From Chromatiales bacterium (GTDB lineage: Bacteria; Pseudomonadota; Gammaproteobacteria; Chromatiales; Chromatiaceae), in contig JANTHH010000003.1 in NCBI GenBank assembly GCA_024762485.1, forward strand, positions 1 through 33,918: DNA of 33,918 bases, read 5' to 3'. Below, one piece after another: positions 1-9,043 of this stretch (position 1 is the first letter of the stretch; every line of letters begins with the position of its first letter). The position numbers were made by a program, and so were the translations under genes. The notes under the pieces were generated by a model that was not told the DNA's origin, made no database searches, and saw only the letters and a list, made by a program, of their open reading frames with translations.

Positions 1-105
1 CGTGACAAGGAGGCCCGGCTGGTCCTGCAGCGGGTGCTGGAGGATCACCCGGGCAGCGAATTCGCCACCTCGGCCCAGTCACTGCTGTCCGAACTCAGGC
101 CCTGA
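1..105 (+). CDS. C-terminal end of a TPR-like protein (partial)
   Basis: Frame 1 is open from the first base to a TGA at 103-105 and gives 34 residues, starting RDKEARLVLQRVLEDHPGSE and ending SLLSELRP. The pattern of a helix, an 'EDHPGSEFA' turn and a second helix is typical of the last tetratricopeptide repeat in periplasmic TPR proteins (CpoB/YbgF or YfgM style), where 'HPGS' marks the repeat junction. The rest of the gene lies outside the window, so the product cannot be named. Its stop overlaps the 3' end of the leftward sugar kinase by 11 bp, so the two genes converge tail to tail with no room for a separate terminator. Confidence 0.55.
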   Translation, partial: RDKEARLVLQRVLEDHPGSEFATSAQSLLSELRP

Positions 106-1405
106 TCCCCGCTTCCCGTATCGCGGCCCCATGGCCCCGGCGGGCGATCAGTGCAGCGCCGTAAGCGGCTTCGGGGTGCCGGCACGGTTCCACCGGCACC
201 CCGAGCAGACGCTGGCGCAGCTCCCCCCAGGTGGCATTGACCGCACCCCCGCCAGCCGTGAACACGCGATGCAGCGGCGGCGCGCCCAGTCTCGCCAGTC
301 GCCGATAGCCCTCGCGTTCGATGCGGGCGATCCCCTCCAGCAGTCCGTGCAGAAAGCGGACCCGGTCGGCAGGCCGTGGCTCGAGCCGCGGCAGCAGGTC
401 AGGGTCGTTGCTGGGGAAACGCTCGCCCGGCCGCAACAGAGGGTAGTAATCCAGCCCGCTGTCCCGCCGGGGGTCGATGCATGCGCTGAGTTCCACCAAT
501 TCCTGATCATCGAATTCATGGCGCAGCACCGCCCCGCCGCTGTTGGATGCGCCCCCGGCGAGCCAGCGGCCGAACACCTTGTGGCTGTAGACGCCATGGC
601 GGGGAGAGAAGACCGGTTGTTCCGAAAGCAGTTTCAGCGCCAGGGTGCTGCCCAGCGAGGTGACCCCGTCGCCCGGCTGGTCGATACCGCAGGCCAGTGC
701 CGCTGCCGTGCTGTCGGTGGTGCCGGCATGGACCTGGAGTGTGGTGGGCAGGCCGGTGCGTCGGGCGACCGATGGCGTGAGGTTGCCGAGCCGGGCGCCG
801 ACCGGTAGCACCGTTGGCAGCAGGCCACGGTCCAATCCGAGGTGCTGCAGCCAGTCCGGCCAGCGTCCGGTGATGGGGTCATAGCCCAGTTTCAGGCAGT
901 TGTTCTCGTCGCCGATACCATGGCGGGCGCACAGCCGGTTGCTGACCCACTCCGCCTCGTGAATCGCATGGTGGTCGTCCGACGAAAGGTCCGCCTGCAA
1001 TTGCAGCAGCTTGGCAAGGCTCGAGCTGGGGCTGTGCACCGCAGCGGTGGCGGGGGCGAGGCGATCAATTCGCTGCAGCTGATCGCGGGCCCGGCAGTCG
1101 TCGTACATCCAGGCCGCGCTCAGCGGATTGCCCGCGGCATCGGTCAGCAGCAGGCTGGCGGAGGTGCCGTCGACGGCAAGCCCGACGGGAGTGTGACCGG
1201 CGCAGCCCTCGGCGAGCTCGCCAAGCACCGCAAGCACTGCCTGCCACCAGTCGGCAGGGTCCTGTTCGGCCTCGCCCCGCGGACCGCGCCGCGAGGGTGG
1301 CAGCGGCCGGCGCGCCCAGGTGATCACATCCCCCGTGGCATCGATCGCCACGCCACGGCAGCCGGAGGTGCCCAGGTCGATGCCGAGAAAGGCCGGGGCG
1401 TCCAT
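95..1405 (-). CDS. FGGY-family carbohydrate kinase (D-ribulokinase-like)
   Basis: A 436-residue sugar kinase of the FGGY/actin-like ATPase fold, expected to phosphorylate a sugar in the cytoplasm. The N-terminal phosphate-binding motif is GIDLGTSG (residues 8-15, D10 and T13). A DGTS motif is at 79-82. HAGTTDSTAAALACG (226-240) places the catalytic-base candidate at D231, and FTAGGGAVN near the C-terminus is the second-domain adenosine motif. The spacing of D10, T13 and D231 resembles the cyanobacterial/plant D-ribulose kinase subgroup (SePSK/AtXK-1) as I recall it, more than classical xylulokinase. I chose the ATG at 1405 because the motif begins there; the frame stays open to an ATG at 1465, inside queF. 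The gene starts 4 bp after the queF stop, so it is probably co-transcribed. The family is secure; the substrate is inference. Confidence 0.8.
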   Translation of the reverse strand: MDAPAFLGIDLGTSGCRGVAIDATGDVITWARRPLPPSRRGPRGEAEQDPADWWQAVLAVLGELAEGCAGHTPVGLAVDGTSASLLLTDAAGNPLSAAWMYDDCRARDQLQRIDRLAPATAAVHSPSSSLAKLLQLQADLSSDDHHAIHEAEWVSNRLCARHGIGDENNCLKLGYDPITGRWPDWLQHLGLDRGLLPTVLPVGARLGNLTPSVARRTGLPTTLQVHAGTTDSTAAALACGIDQPGDGVTSLGSTLALKLLSEQPVFSPRHGVYSHKVFGRWLAGGASNSGGAVLRHEFDDQELVELSACIDPRRDSGLDYYPLLRPGERFPSNDPDLLPRLEPRPADRVRFLHGLLEGIARIEREGYRRLARLGAPPLHRVFTAGGGAVNATWGELRQRLLGVPVEPCRHPEAAYGAALIARRGHGAAIREAGIRA

Positions 1406-1409
1406 GATC

Positions 1410-1799
1410 TCAGGGCAGTTGCACCGGCGCCGGTGGCTGCCATTGAGGATCTCGATGCTCGGCAACCACTGTGGTGTAGATGCCGCCGCGCACGTTGAAC
1501 TCGGCGCTTAGCCGCATGAACCTGGGCCGGGTGGCGGCGACCAGGTCGTCGAGGATCTTGTTGGTGATGTCCTCGTGGAAGGCCCCTTCCTCGCGGAAGG
1601 ACCAGACATAGAGCTTCAGCGCCTTGAGCTCGACGCACCTGTCTGCCGGCACGTAGTCCAGAAACAGGGTGGCGAAGTCGGGCTGGCCGGTCTTCGGGCA
1701 CAGACAGGTGAACTCTGGGATGCGGATACGGATGGTGTAGTCGCGCGCCGGATTTGGATTGTCGAATGTTTCCAGGGACTTGGATGGCTTGGTGGACAT
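1410..1799 (-). CDS. queF: NADPH-dependent 7-cyano-7-deazaguanine reductase QueF
   Basis: QueF reduces the nitrile of preQ0 to the amine preQ1, the last step before the base is inserted into tRNA during queuosine synthesis. The 129-residue product is the short, single-domain type I form (as in Bacillus), not the longer E. coli type. The catalytic cysteine is C34 in FTCLCPKTGQPD, with D41 seven residues on. The family signature ELKALKLYVWSFRE (57-70) is followed by H75-E76; the Cys-to-Asp and Cys-to-His spacings match the type I family. I chose the ATG at 1799, since the upstream extension to 1910 has no family similarity. It is first in a probable two-gene unit with the FGGY kinase and divergent from smc. 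Confidence 0.95.
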   Translation of the reverse strand: MSTKPSKSLETFDNPNPARDYTIRIRIPEFTCLCPKTGQPDFATLFLDYVPADRCVELKALKLYVWSFREEGAFHEDITNKILDDLVAATRPRFMRLSAEFNVRGGIYTTVVAEHRDPQWQPPAPVQLP

Positions 1800-1832
1800 G
1801 ATCAGGGCCTGTTGGTACGGAAAATGGCGCTG

Positions 1833-1838
1833 ATTATA
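1833..1838 (-). promoter_or_regulatory. Candidate -10 box for queF
   Basis: Read leftward, the bases are TATAAT, a perfect sigma-70 -10 hexamer about 34 bp upstream of the queF start. No good -35 hexamer is visible at 16-18 bp spacing, so the promoter would need an activator or other contacts. Assignment is by position and motif only. Confidence 0.35.
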
Positions 1839-1910
1839 CGCCATGGCAGGACAGGGCGGTGGTCGCCGGCGAGACCTGGGCGGATGCTGCAAGGCGAAGG
1901 TTTTGTTCAA

Positions 1911-1916
1911 TATAAA
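1911..1916 (+). promoter_or_regulatory. Candidate -10 box for smc
   Basis: TATAAA lies in a short AT-rich patch of the queF-smc divergent gap, about 92 bp upstream of the smc start. The -35 region is poor (CTGCAA at 18 bp spacing). It is the best rightward promoter-like element in the gap, but weak. Confidence 0.3.
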
Positions 1917-2007
1917 TCAAGTGGTTAGAGACGCAGCAAGGAGGTCTGCTGGAACTGGGGAGCGTTCCCTTGTAAGGCCTGTTGGCGTTCCTGTATCTTG
2001 TCCGCCC

Positions 2008-5000
2008 ATGCGCTTGGAAAAGATCAGACTCGCGGGCTTCAAATCCTTCGTCGACCCGACCACCGTCCCGTTCCCCAGCAACCTCGTCGGCATCGTCGGC
2101 CCCAACGGCTGCGGCAAGTCCAATGTCATCGATGCGGTACGCTGGGTGATGGGGGAGAGCTCCGCGAAGATGCTGCGCGGCGAATCCATGGCCGACGTCA
2201 TCTTCAACGGCTCCTCCAGCCGCAAGCCGGTGGGGACCGCCAGCATCGAGCTGCTTTTCGACAACAGCGACGGCAGTGCCGGCGGGCAGTACGCCCAGTA
2301 CAGCGAGATCTCGGTCAAGCGCCAGGTATCGCGTGACGGCCAGTCGAGCTATTTCCTCAATGGCGTGCGCTGCCGCCGGCGCGACATCGCCGATCTCTTC
2401 CTCGGCACGGGCCTGGGACCACGCAGCTATTCCATCATCGAGCAGGGCATGATTTCCCGCCTCATCGAGGCCAGGCCCGAAGACCTGCGACACCACCTGG
2501 AAGAGGCCGCCGGCATCTCCAAGTACAAGGAGCGGCGCAAGGAGACCGAGCGGCGCATCGGCCACACCCGCGAGAACCTCGATCGCCTCAACGACCTGCG
2601 TGAGGAAGTCGCCAAGCAGCTGCGCCACCTCGAACGGCAGGCCGCAACAGCGGAGAAATACAAGGAACTGAAGCAGGAGGAACGCCGGGTACGCGCCGAG
2701 CTGCAGGCGTTGAAGCTCGATGAAATGCGACAGGACCTGGCTGGCCGCGAGCGCGCCATCACCGAACAGGAGACCCTGCTGCAGGCGGCCATTGCCGAGC
2801 AGCGCGAACTCGAGAACACCATCGAGCAGCAGCGTGCGGCCCATGCCGATGCCAACGACGGCTTCAACGAGATCCAGGGGCGCTTTTATGCCGTCGGCGC
2901 AGAGATCGCCCGGCTCGAAGAGGCGATCCAGTACGCCCGCGAGGCGCGTCGCCAGCAGGAACAGGATCTGCTGCAGGCCGAAAAGACCCTGGCCGAGGCC
3001 CGCGAGCACAGCCAGCAGGACCACAGCCGTCTCGAGGAACTCAACAGCGCGCTGCAACAGGACCAGCCGCGCCTGGAAGAGGCCCAGGCCCGCGCCGAGG
3101 CCGCTGCCGAGGCCCGCGAGCAGGCCGAATCAGCGATGCAGGACTGGCAGGCAGCCTGGGACGAGTTCAACCAGAAGGCGACCGAGCCGGCACAGCTGGC
3201 GCAGGTCGAACGCACCCGGATCAACCACCTGGAGCAGCAGGAGTTGCAGCTCAAGCGCCGCCTCGAGCGTCTCGAGGAGGAGCGCCAGCGGCTCGCCGAT
3301 GTCGCTCTACAGGCCGATATCGCCGAACTGGAACGGCGCGAACAGGAACAGGATGGCGTGCTGGCGCAGCTCGCCGGCAGCAGCGCCGAGGCAGCCGATC
3401 GCATCAATCACATACGCACCGAGAACGCCACACTGCAGCAGGCACTGACTGACAGCCGCTCAGAGCTCGAAACCACGCGTGGCCGTCTCGCCTCGTTGCA
3501 GGCGCTGCAGCAGGATGCGCTGGGCAGCGAGGGGGATGGCCTGCCGCAGTGGCTGGAGGCCGCCGGGCTCGCCCAGGCGCGTCGCCTGCTGGAGCAGATC
3601 GAGGTGCAGCCGAAGTGGCGCACGGCGGTGGAGACCGTGCTCGGCCACCATCTGCAGGCCGTCTGCGTCGAGGGTCTCGATGGCCTCGCGGACAGGCTTG
3701 CGGACTTCAACGGTGGCCGCCTGCAGCTGATGGAATGCGGTGGCACCCTGGGCGGTGGCGAGGGCACGCTGGCCGCAATGGTCGAGGGCCCAGCTGCCTT
3801 GTCCGCCCTGCTGTCCCGCGTGCGCACCGCAGCGGATACCACCACAGCGATGGCGCAGCGCACGACGCTGGCCGACGACGAGACCCTGATCACGCCCGAG
3901 GGGGTATGGCTCGGCAAGGGCTGGCTGGGCTGGCAGCGCGAGGCCGATGCCGGCGCCGGGATGCTGGCGCGGGAGCAGGAGATCCGCGATCTGACGAGCC
4001 GCTTGGCGGTGATCGAGCAGCAGGTGGAGGAGTTGACCGAGCGGCTGGAGCAGGGACAGCAGGCGCTGCTCGACGCAGAACGAAGCCGCGAGGAGCAGCA
4101 GCGTGCGCTGGATGCGGCCAACCGCCAGCTGGCCGATATCCGTGCCCAGCTCAGCGGCAAGCGGGCGCGTGCCGAACAGGTGCGTCACCGCATCGAGGCA
4201 CTGGAGAAGGATGCCGGCGAGTTGCGCGAGCAGATCACCGAGGGCGCGCAGCAGATGGAAGAGGCCCGTGCCCGCTTGCACCAGGCACTGGCCGACATGG
4301 AGACCCTGGGCAGCCAGCGTGAGCAGCTGGTGCAGCGTCGCGAGCAGCTGCGCATGGCCCTCGAGGAGGCGCGCAATGCGGCCTCCCAGGCACGCAATGC
4401 GGTGCACGAGATCGCGCTGCGGGTGGAATCCATGCGCAGTTCCGAGCAGTCGCTGCGTTCCGGCATCGACCGCGCGGTCTCGCAACTCGAACAACTCACC
4501 GCGCGCAGCGCCGAACTGCGTGCCGCCCTGGAGGCCAGCGCCGAACCGCAGGCACAGCAGCAGCTGGAACTGGAAAAGCGGCTGGCCGAGCGCGTCGAGG
4601 TGGAGGCCCAGCTTGCCGCTGCGCGCAAGTCGCTGGAGGCCATCGATCACAGCCTGCGTGAACTGGAGCAGAAGCGCCACCTGGTGGAACAGAAGGTCCA
4701 GGACGAGCGCAGCCGGCTCGACCAGCTGCGCATGCAGCGCCAGGAGGTACTGGTGCGCAGCAAGACCCTGGAGGAGCAGCTGGGCGAGAGCGGCTTCACC
4801 CTGCAGCAGCTGCTCGACGAGATGCCGGACGAGGCGGCAATCGATGCCTGGGAACAGCGGGCCGAGCGGCTGGCGGTGCGCATCCAGCGCCTCGGGCCGA
4901 TCAACCTCGCTGCCATCGACGAGTTCAGGGAACAGTCCGAGCGCATGACCTATCTCGACAAGCAGTTCGCGGATGTCAGCGAATCGCTGGAGACGCTGGA

Positions 5001-5508
5001 AACGGCCATCCGCAAGATCGACCGTGAGACCCGTACCCGTTTCAAGGAGACCTTCGACAAGGTCAACAGCGGCATCAAGGAACTCTTCCCAAAGCTGTTC
5101 GGCGGTGGTCACGCCTATCTGGAGCTGACCGGCGACGACCTGCTGGATACCGGCGTCGCAGTGATGGCGCGCCCGCCCGGCAAGCGCAATTCAAGCATCC
5201 ACCTGCTGTCGGGTGGTGAGAAGGCGCTCACCGCTGTGGCCCTGGTGTTCGCCATCTTCCAGTTGAATCCCGCACCCTTCTGCATGCTCGACGAGGTCGA
5301 TGCGCCGCTGGACGATGCCAACGTCAGCCGTTTCTGCAACCTGGTCAAGGAGATGTCGGACAAGGTCCAGTTCATCTTCATCACCCACAACAAGGTCACC
5401 ATGGAGATCGCCAGCCAGCTGTCGGGTGTCACCATGCACGAGCCCGGCGTGTCGCGTCTGGTGTCGGTGGACGTCGACGCGGCGGCCCAGATGGTGGCTG
5501 CGGGTTAG
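2008..5508 (+). CDS. smc: Chromosome segregation protein SMC
   Basis: An 1166-residue SMC ATPase that forms a ring-shaped dimer on DNA and organises and segregates the chromosome with ScpA/ScpB. Walker A GPNGCGKS is at residues 31-38. Two long coiled coils (about 170-505 and 670-1000, very rich in E, Q, R, L and A) flank a hinge at about 511-640. The C-terminal head has the ABC signature LLSGGEK (about 1068-1074) and Walker B with D1095-E1096. Length is normal for SMC. The frame is open from 1843, but the ATG at 2008 starts exactly at the conserved MRLEKIRLAGFKSF; no clear ribosome site precedes it. zipA follows after 20 bp and ligA after that, an arrangement common in gammaproteobacteria that keep SMC rather than MukB. 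Confidence 0.97.
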   Translation: MRLEKIRLAGFKSFVDPTTVPFPSNLVGIVGPNGCGKSNVIDAVRWVMGESSAKMLRGESMADVIFNGSSSRKPVGTASIELLFDNSDGSAGGQYAQYSEISVKRQVSRDGQSSYFLNGVRCRRRDIADLFLGTGLGPRSYSIIEQGMISRLIEARPEDLRHHLEEAAGISKYKERRKETERRIGHTRENLDRLNDLREEVAKQLRHLERQAATAEKYKELKQEERRVRAELQALKLDEMRQDLAGRERAITEQETLLQAAIAEQRELENTIEQQRAAHADANDGFNEIQGRFYAVGAEIARLEEAIQYAREARRQQEQDLLQAEKTLAEAREHSQQDHSRLEELNSALQQDQPRLEEAQARAEAAAEAREQAESAMQDWQAAWDEFNQKATEPAQLAQVERTRINHLEQQELQLKRRLERLEEERQRLADVALQADIAELERREQEQDGVLAQLAGSSAEAADRINHIRTENATLQQALTDSRSELETTRGRLASLQALQQDALGSEGDGLPQWLEAAGLAQARRLLEQIEVQPKWRTAVETVLGHHLQAVCVEGLDGLADRLADFNGGRLQLMECGGTLGGGEGTLAAMVEGPAALSALLSRVRTAADTTTAMAQRTTLADDETLITPEGVWLGKGWLGWQREADAGAGMLAREQEIRDLTSRLAVIEQQVEELTERLEQGQQALLDAERSREEQQRALDAANRQLADIRAQLSGKRARAEQVRHRIEALEKDAGELREQITEGAQQMEEARARLHQALADMETLGSQREQLVQRREQLRMALEEARNAASQARNAVHEIALRVESMRSSEQSLRSGIDRAVSQLEQLTARSAELRAALEASAEPQAQQQLELEKRLAERVEVEAQLAAARKSLEAIDHSLRELEQKRHLVEQKVQDERSRLDQLRMQRQEVLVRSKTLEEQLGESGFTLQQLLDEMPDEAAIDAWEQRAERLAVRIQRLGPINLAAIDEFREQSERMTYLDKQFADVSESLETLETAIRKIDRETRTRFKETFDKVNSGIKELFPKLFGGGHAYLELTGDDLLDTGVAVMARPPGKRNSSIHLLSGGEKALTAVALVFAIFQLNPAPFCMLDEVDAPLDDANVSRFCNLVKEMSDKVQFIFITHNKVTMEIASQLSGVTMHEPGVSRLVSVDVDAAAQMVAAG

Positions 5509-5528
5509 GTACGGACGGGTTACCCAGC

Positions 5529-6332
5529 ATGGACTCAGATCTGATTCGCCTCATTCTCCTGGTGGCCGGCATCACACTGGTGGTTGGCATCTACCTCGCC
5601 GATCGTTACCGGCGTGGCCGCAGCGCCGGCCGGCCGGCTGCCACTCACCTTGACAGTGTCAAGGATGCGGCGGAGACGCGGGGCAGGGCGGATGACGATG
5701 CGCTGGTGGCCGACTCAGAGCTGACGGACATCCCCAGCATCCCGATCGACGAGGCGGAGCCGCTGCGCCTCAATGAATGGGACGAGGTGGGCGGCGACGA
5801 GCCACCGATCGAGAGCGATCAGAATGAACTCGATCTCGATTTCAACGCCCTCGACGACACCGATTACCTGCACGCCGCCCAGTCGGATGACGACCTGCCG
5901 CGGCTGATCCTGCAGATCAGCATCACCCCCAAGCACCAGCCACACTTCACCGGCGACCAGATACTGGCCGCCACCGAGGCAGTGGAGCTGAAATTCGGGG
6001 ATATGGACATCTATCATCGCCACGACGGCCGCGCGAAGCGGCTGGTGCTCTACAGCATGGCCAGCATGGTCGAACCCGGAACCTTTCCGATAAAGCAGAT
6101 GGCGGACTATGTCACGCCCGGCGTCACGCTGTTCACACAATTGCCTGGGCCGCGTGACGGCCTCGCCATCTACTCGGACATGTTGTTCACTGCAGAGCGC
6201 CTGGCAGCCCTGCTCGATGCCGAGCTGAAGGACGAGAACCGCAGCGTACTCAGCAAGCAGACCATCGAGCACACCCGCGAGCGCATCATCGACCATCGCC
6301 GCAAGCTGACGCTGGCGCGGAGCAGGACGTGA
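5529..6332 (+). CDS. zipA: Cell division protein ZipA
   Basis: ZipA anchors the FtsZ ring to the inner membrane and helps recruit later divisome proteins. The 267-residue product has an N-terminal membrane segment (about 5-24, LIRLILLVAGITLVVGIYLA) followed by a basic RYRRGR stretch, matching an N-out, C-in anchor. An acidic, low-complexity linker covers about 40-120. The FtsZ-binding domain is at about 121-250 and includes RLILQISIT, FGDMDIYHRHD and GTFPIKQMADYVTPGVTLF. A further basic helical tail follows. It lies 20 bp after smc, and its TGA overlaps the ligA GTG start, so ligA translation is probably coupled to it. Confidence 0.93.
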   Translation: MDSDLIRLILLVAGITLVVGIYLADRYRRGRSAGRPAATHLDSVKDAAETRGRADDDALVADSELTDIPSIPIDEAEPLRLNEWDEVGGDEPPIESDQNELDLDFNALDDTDYLHAAQSDDDLPRLILQISITPKHQPHFTGDQILAATEAVELKFGDMDIYHRHDGRAKRLVLYSMASMVEPGTFPIKQMADYVTPGVTLFTQLPGPRDGLAIYSDMLFTAERLAALLDAELKDENRSVLSKQTIEHTRERIIDHRRKLTLARSRT

Positions 6333-8353
6333 GCGAACTGGCGCAGGCGAGGGCGCGGGCCGAGCAGCTGCGCAAGGAGATCGCGCGCCACGACTACCAG
6401 TACTACGTGCTCGACAACCCGCTGATCCCCGATGCGGAGTACGACCGGCTGATGCGCGAGCTGCGGGACATCGAGTCGCGCTTCCCGGAACTGGTCACTC
6501 CGGATTCACCTACGCAGCGTGTCGGCGGCGCACCCCGCGAGGGATTCGCCGAGGTCCGTCACAAGGTGCCCATGCTGTCCCTGGACAACGCCTTCTCCGA
6601 GGAGGATATGCGTGCCTGGGAGAAGCGACTGCTCGGTCGTCTGGATCATGATGGCCCGGTGAGTTATGCCGCCGAACCCAAGCTCGATGGCCTGGCGATC
6701 AGCCTGCGCTATGAACAGGGGCTGCTGGTGCTCGGGGCGACCCGTGGTGACGGGCGGGTGGGCGAGGACGTCACCGCCAACGTGCGTACCATCAAGTCGA
6801 TCCCGCTCCGGCTGTTCGGCGACGACTGGCCCGAGGTGTTGGAGGTGCGCGGCGAGATCTTCATGCCCCGCGCCGGCTTCGAGGCGCTCAACGCACGCGC
6901 TCGGGCGCGTGGTGAGAAGACCTTCGTCAACCCGCGTAACGCCGCGGCCGGCAGCCTGCGCCAGCTTGATCCGAAGGTGACCGCCAGCAGGCCGCTGACC
7001 ATGTTCTGCTACGGCTTTGGCGAGATCTCCAGCGGTCCGCCGGCCGATACCTACAGCGCCAGCATCCGCCGGCTTGTCGACTGGGGGCTGCAGATATCCC
7101 CCGAGCTGAAGACGGTGGCGGGGGTCGATGGTTGCATCGATTACTATCAGGACATCGGCAGGCGACGCGAACAACTGCCCTATGACATCGATGGTGTGGT
7201 GTTCAAGGTCGATTCACTCGCCGACCAGGAGGCGCTGGGGTTTGTCTCCCGTGCACCGCGCTGGGCGATCGCCTACAAGTTTCCCGCGCAGGAAGAGCTG
7301 ACACGGGTGCTGGCCATAGACTTCCAGGTCGGACGCACCGGCGCGGTCACCCCGGTGGCACGGCTGGAACCCGTGTTCGTCGGCGGCGCCACTGTCAGCA
7401 ATGCCACCCTGCACAACATGGACGAGGTGTGGCGCAAGGATGTGCGGGTCGGAGACACGGTGATCATCCGTCGCGCCGGCGACGTCATCCCCGAGGTGGT
7501 CGGCGTGGTGCTCGAACGGCGTCCCAAGGGCACGCGGCGGGTGACATTGCCGAAGCACTGTCCGGTGTGCGGCTCGGAAGTGATCAAGCCGGAGGGCGAG
7601 GCGGTGGCACGCTGCACCGGCGGGCTTTACTGCCCCGCACAGCGCAAGGAGTCGATCAAACATTTCGCCTCGCGCAAGGCCATGGATATCGAGGGACTGG
7701 GTGACAAGCTGGTGGAGCAGCTGGTCGACAACGAGCTGGTCCACAATCCCGCCGATCTTTATCACCTGACCAAGGCACAACTTGTCGGGCTCGAACGGAT
7801 GGGGGAAAAGTCGGCGCAGAATCTGCTGGACGAGCTGGAGAAGAGCAAGTCCACGACGCTGCCGCGCTTCCTCTATGCGCTGGGCATACGGGAGGTCGGT
7901 GAGGCCACGGCACTGGCCCTGGCGCAGCAGTTTGGTTCGCTCAAGGCGATCCAGGCCGCCAGCGAAGATGAGTTGCAGGAGACCCCCGATGTCGGTCCGA
8001 TCGTCGCCGCCCACATCGCCGCCTTCTTCCGTCAGCCACACAACAAGGAGGTCATCGACAAGCTGATCGCCGCTGGCATTCACTGGCAAGAGGGCGCCCC
8101 ACGGCCGCGCCCGGAAGACCTGCCGCTGGCCGGCAAGACCTTTGTGCTCACCGGTGCGCTGAGCCGGCCCCGCGACGACTACAAGGCCCGGCTACAGGCC
8201 CTGGGTGCGAAGGTGAGCGGGAGTGTGTCGAAGAAGACCGACTACGTGGTGGCAGGGGAGGATCCAGGTTCCAAGCTGGCCAAGGCCGAGCAACTCGGTA
8301 TCGAGATCCTGGATGAAGAGGGCCTGCTCAAGTTATTGGGCGAGGGCCGCTGA
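6329..8353 (+). CDS. ligA: NAD-dependent DNA ligase LigA
   Basis: LigA seals single-strand nicks in DNA during replication and repair, using NAD+. The 674-residue product has the full domain set. The Ia domain carries HDYQYYVLDNPLIPDAEYD. The adenylation domain has the active-site lysine K118 in EPKLDG. An OB fold follows, then a zinc finger with C411, C414, C429 and C435. Helix-hairpin-helix motifs span about 440-590, and a BRCT domain from about residue 600 begins LAGKTFVLTG. The start is GTG, giving MSELAQARARAEQL, and overlaps the zipA stop in a GTGA arrangement. It converges with the mepK-like gene 41 bp downstream; no clear terminator hairpin is seen in that gap. Confidence 0.97.
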   Translation: MSELAQARARAEQLRKEIARHDYQYYVLDNPLIPDAEYDRLMRELRDIESRFPELVTPDSPTQRVGGAPREGFAEVRHKVPMLSLDNAFSEEDMRAWEKRLLGRLDHDGPVSYAAEPKLDGLAISLRYEQGLLVLGATRGDGRVGEDVTANVRTIKSIPLRLFGDDWPEVLEVRGEIFMPRAGFEALNARARARGEKTFVNPRNAAAGSLRQLDPKVTASRPLTMFCYGFGEISSGPPADTYSASIRRLVDWGLQISPELKTVAGVDGCIDYYQDIGRRREQLPYDIDGVVFKVDSLADQEALGFVSRAPRWAIAYKFPAQEELTRVLAIDFQVGRTGAVTPVARLEPVFVGGATVSNATLHNMDEVWRKDVRVGDTVIIRRAGDVIPEVVGVVLERRPKGTRRVTLPKHCPVCGSEVIKPEGEAVARCTGGLYCPAQRKESIKHFASRKAMDIEGLGDKLVEQLVDNELVHNPADLYHLTKAQLVGLERMGEKSAQNLLDELEKSKSTTLPRFLYALGIREVGEATALALAQQFGSLKAIQAASEDELQETPDVGPIVAAHIAAFFRQPHNKEVIDKLIAAGIHWQEGAPRPRPEDLPLAGKTFVLTGALSRPRDDYKARLQALGAKVSGSVSKKTDYVVAGEDPGSKLAKAEQLGIEILDEEGLLKLLGEGR

Positions 8354-8394
8354 GCAGGTAGTCCAGCAGGCGTTTCGTTCGAACCGGGGTGTTC

Positions 8395-8982
8395 TTACCA
8401 GTAGCGTACCCGCCCGGTGTCGACATGGATGAAGCCGGATTTCGGGTAGTAGCCCACACCGCCCGCCTTGAGTGATCGGGCGGCCAGTTGCAGCTTTTTC
8501 AGGTCATGGCCGGGCAGGCGGATGTCGATGGCCCTGCCCTGCATGTGCAGGCTTTTCTTCGCCACGCCGTTTGAATTATTTCGCAGCATCGCGTTGGTCT
8601 TCGGCGAGCGGTAGGCCGAGATGATCTCGAAGGCACGGTCACTGCCCGTTTTCTGCCGCAGCCGGTACAGGGTGTCCAGCAGTTCCAGGTCCATCGGGTG
8701 GCTGTCACCGGTGCGGAAGTCGCGCAGTACACGGGTGATTGCCGCCACACCCTCGTCGAGATATTCACCGTTTGCCCAATAGGTCTCGTGCAGGTTTTCG
8801 CCTGTGTGCAGGTGATGGAAACTCAGGGTGCGCTCCGGCGCGCTGTTTACCGCTGCACGGACGGGCCGGATGGCGAGGGCGGCCGTGGAGGCAAGGCAGA
8901 GGCCGAGGAGGCGGCGACGGGAGTGATCGGGTGTTTCTGCAGTGGATGACGGGGTCGGGAAGAACGGCTTTTTCGACGGCAT
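8395..8982 (-). CDS. MepK/YcbK-like peptidoglycan endopeptidase (DUF882, M15 family)
   Basis: A 195-residue member of the YcbK/DUF882 group of M15 zinc peptidases. E. coli MepK of this family cuts peptidoglycan cross-links, including the 3-3 type. The N-terminus carries a twin-arginine motif SRRRLLG (21-27), a hydrophobic stretch and an ARA-like cleavage site near 43, so Tat export to the periplasm is expected, as for E. coli YcbK. Zinc-ligand candidates are H146 and D153 (SLHMQGRAID) and H186 (GFIHVD). I chose the ATG at 8982; the upstream extension to 9120 overlaps the ldtD-like gene and is not conserved-looking. It lies 61 bp downstream of the L,D-transpeptidase, in the same order as ycbB-ycbK in E. 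coli. Confidence 0.85.
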   Translation of the reverse strand: MPSKKPFFPTPSSTAETPDHSRRRLLGLCLASTAALAIRPVRAAVNSAPERTLSFHHLHTGENLHETYWANGEYLDEGVAAITRVLRDFRTGDSHPMDLELLDTLYRLRQKTGSDRAFEIISAYRSPKTNAMLRNNSNGVAKKSLHMQGRAIDIRLPGHDLKKLQLAARSLKAGGVGYYPKSGFIHVDTGRVRYW

Positions 8983-9043
8983 GGTTAATCTACTACTCAA
9001 AAATGTGGTTTTAATATGGTCGCCATGTGGCTGATTATCAAGG

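Noticed and set aside
1834..3057. Leftward open frame of 407 codons over the start of smc
   Set aside because: Antisense to conserved SMC head motifs; the translated product has no recognisable domain.
3460..5112. Long leftward open frame of 550 codons inside smc
   Set aside because: It is an antisense shadow of the smc coiled coil, caused by high GC in the third codon position. The product is Leu/Gln/Ala-rich without family motifs or a ribosome site.
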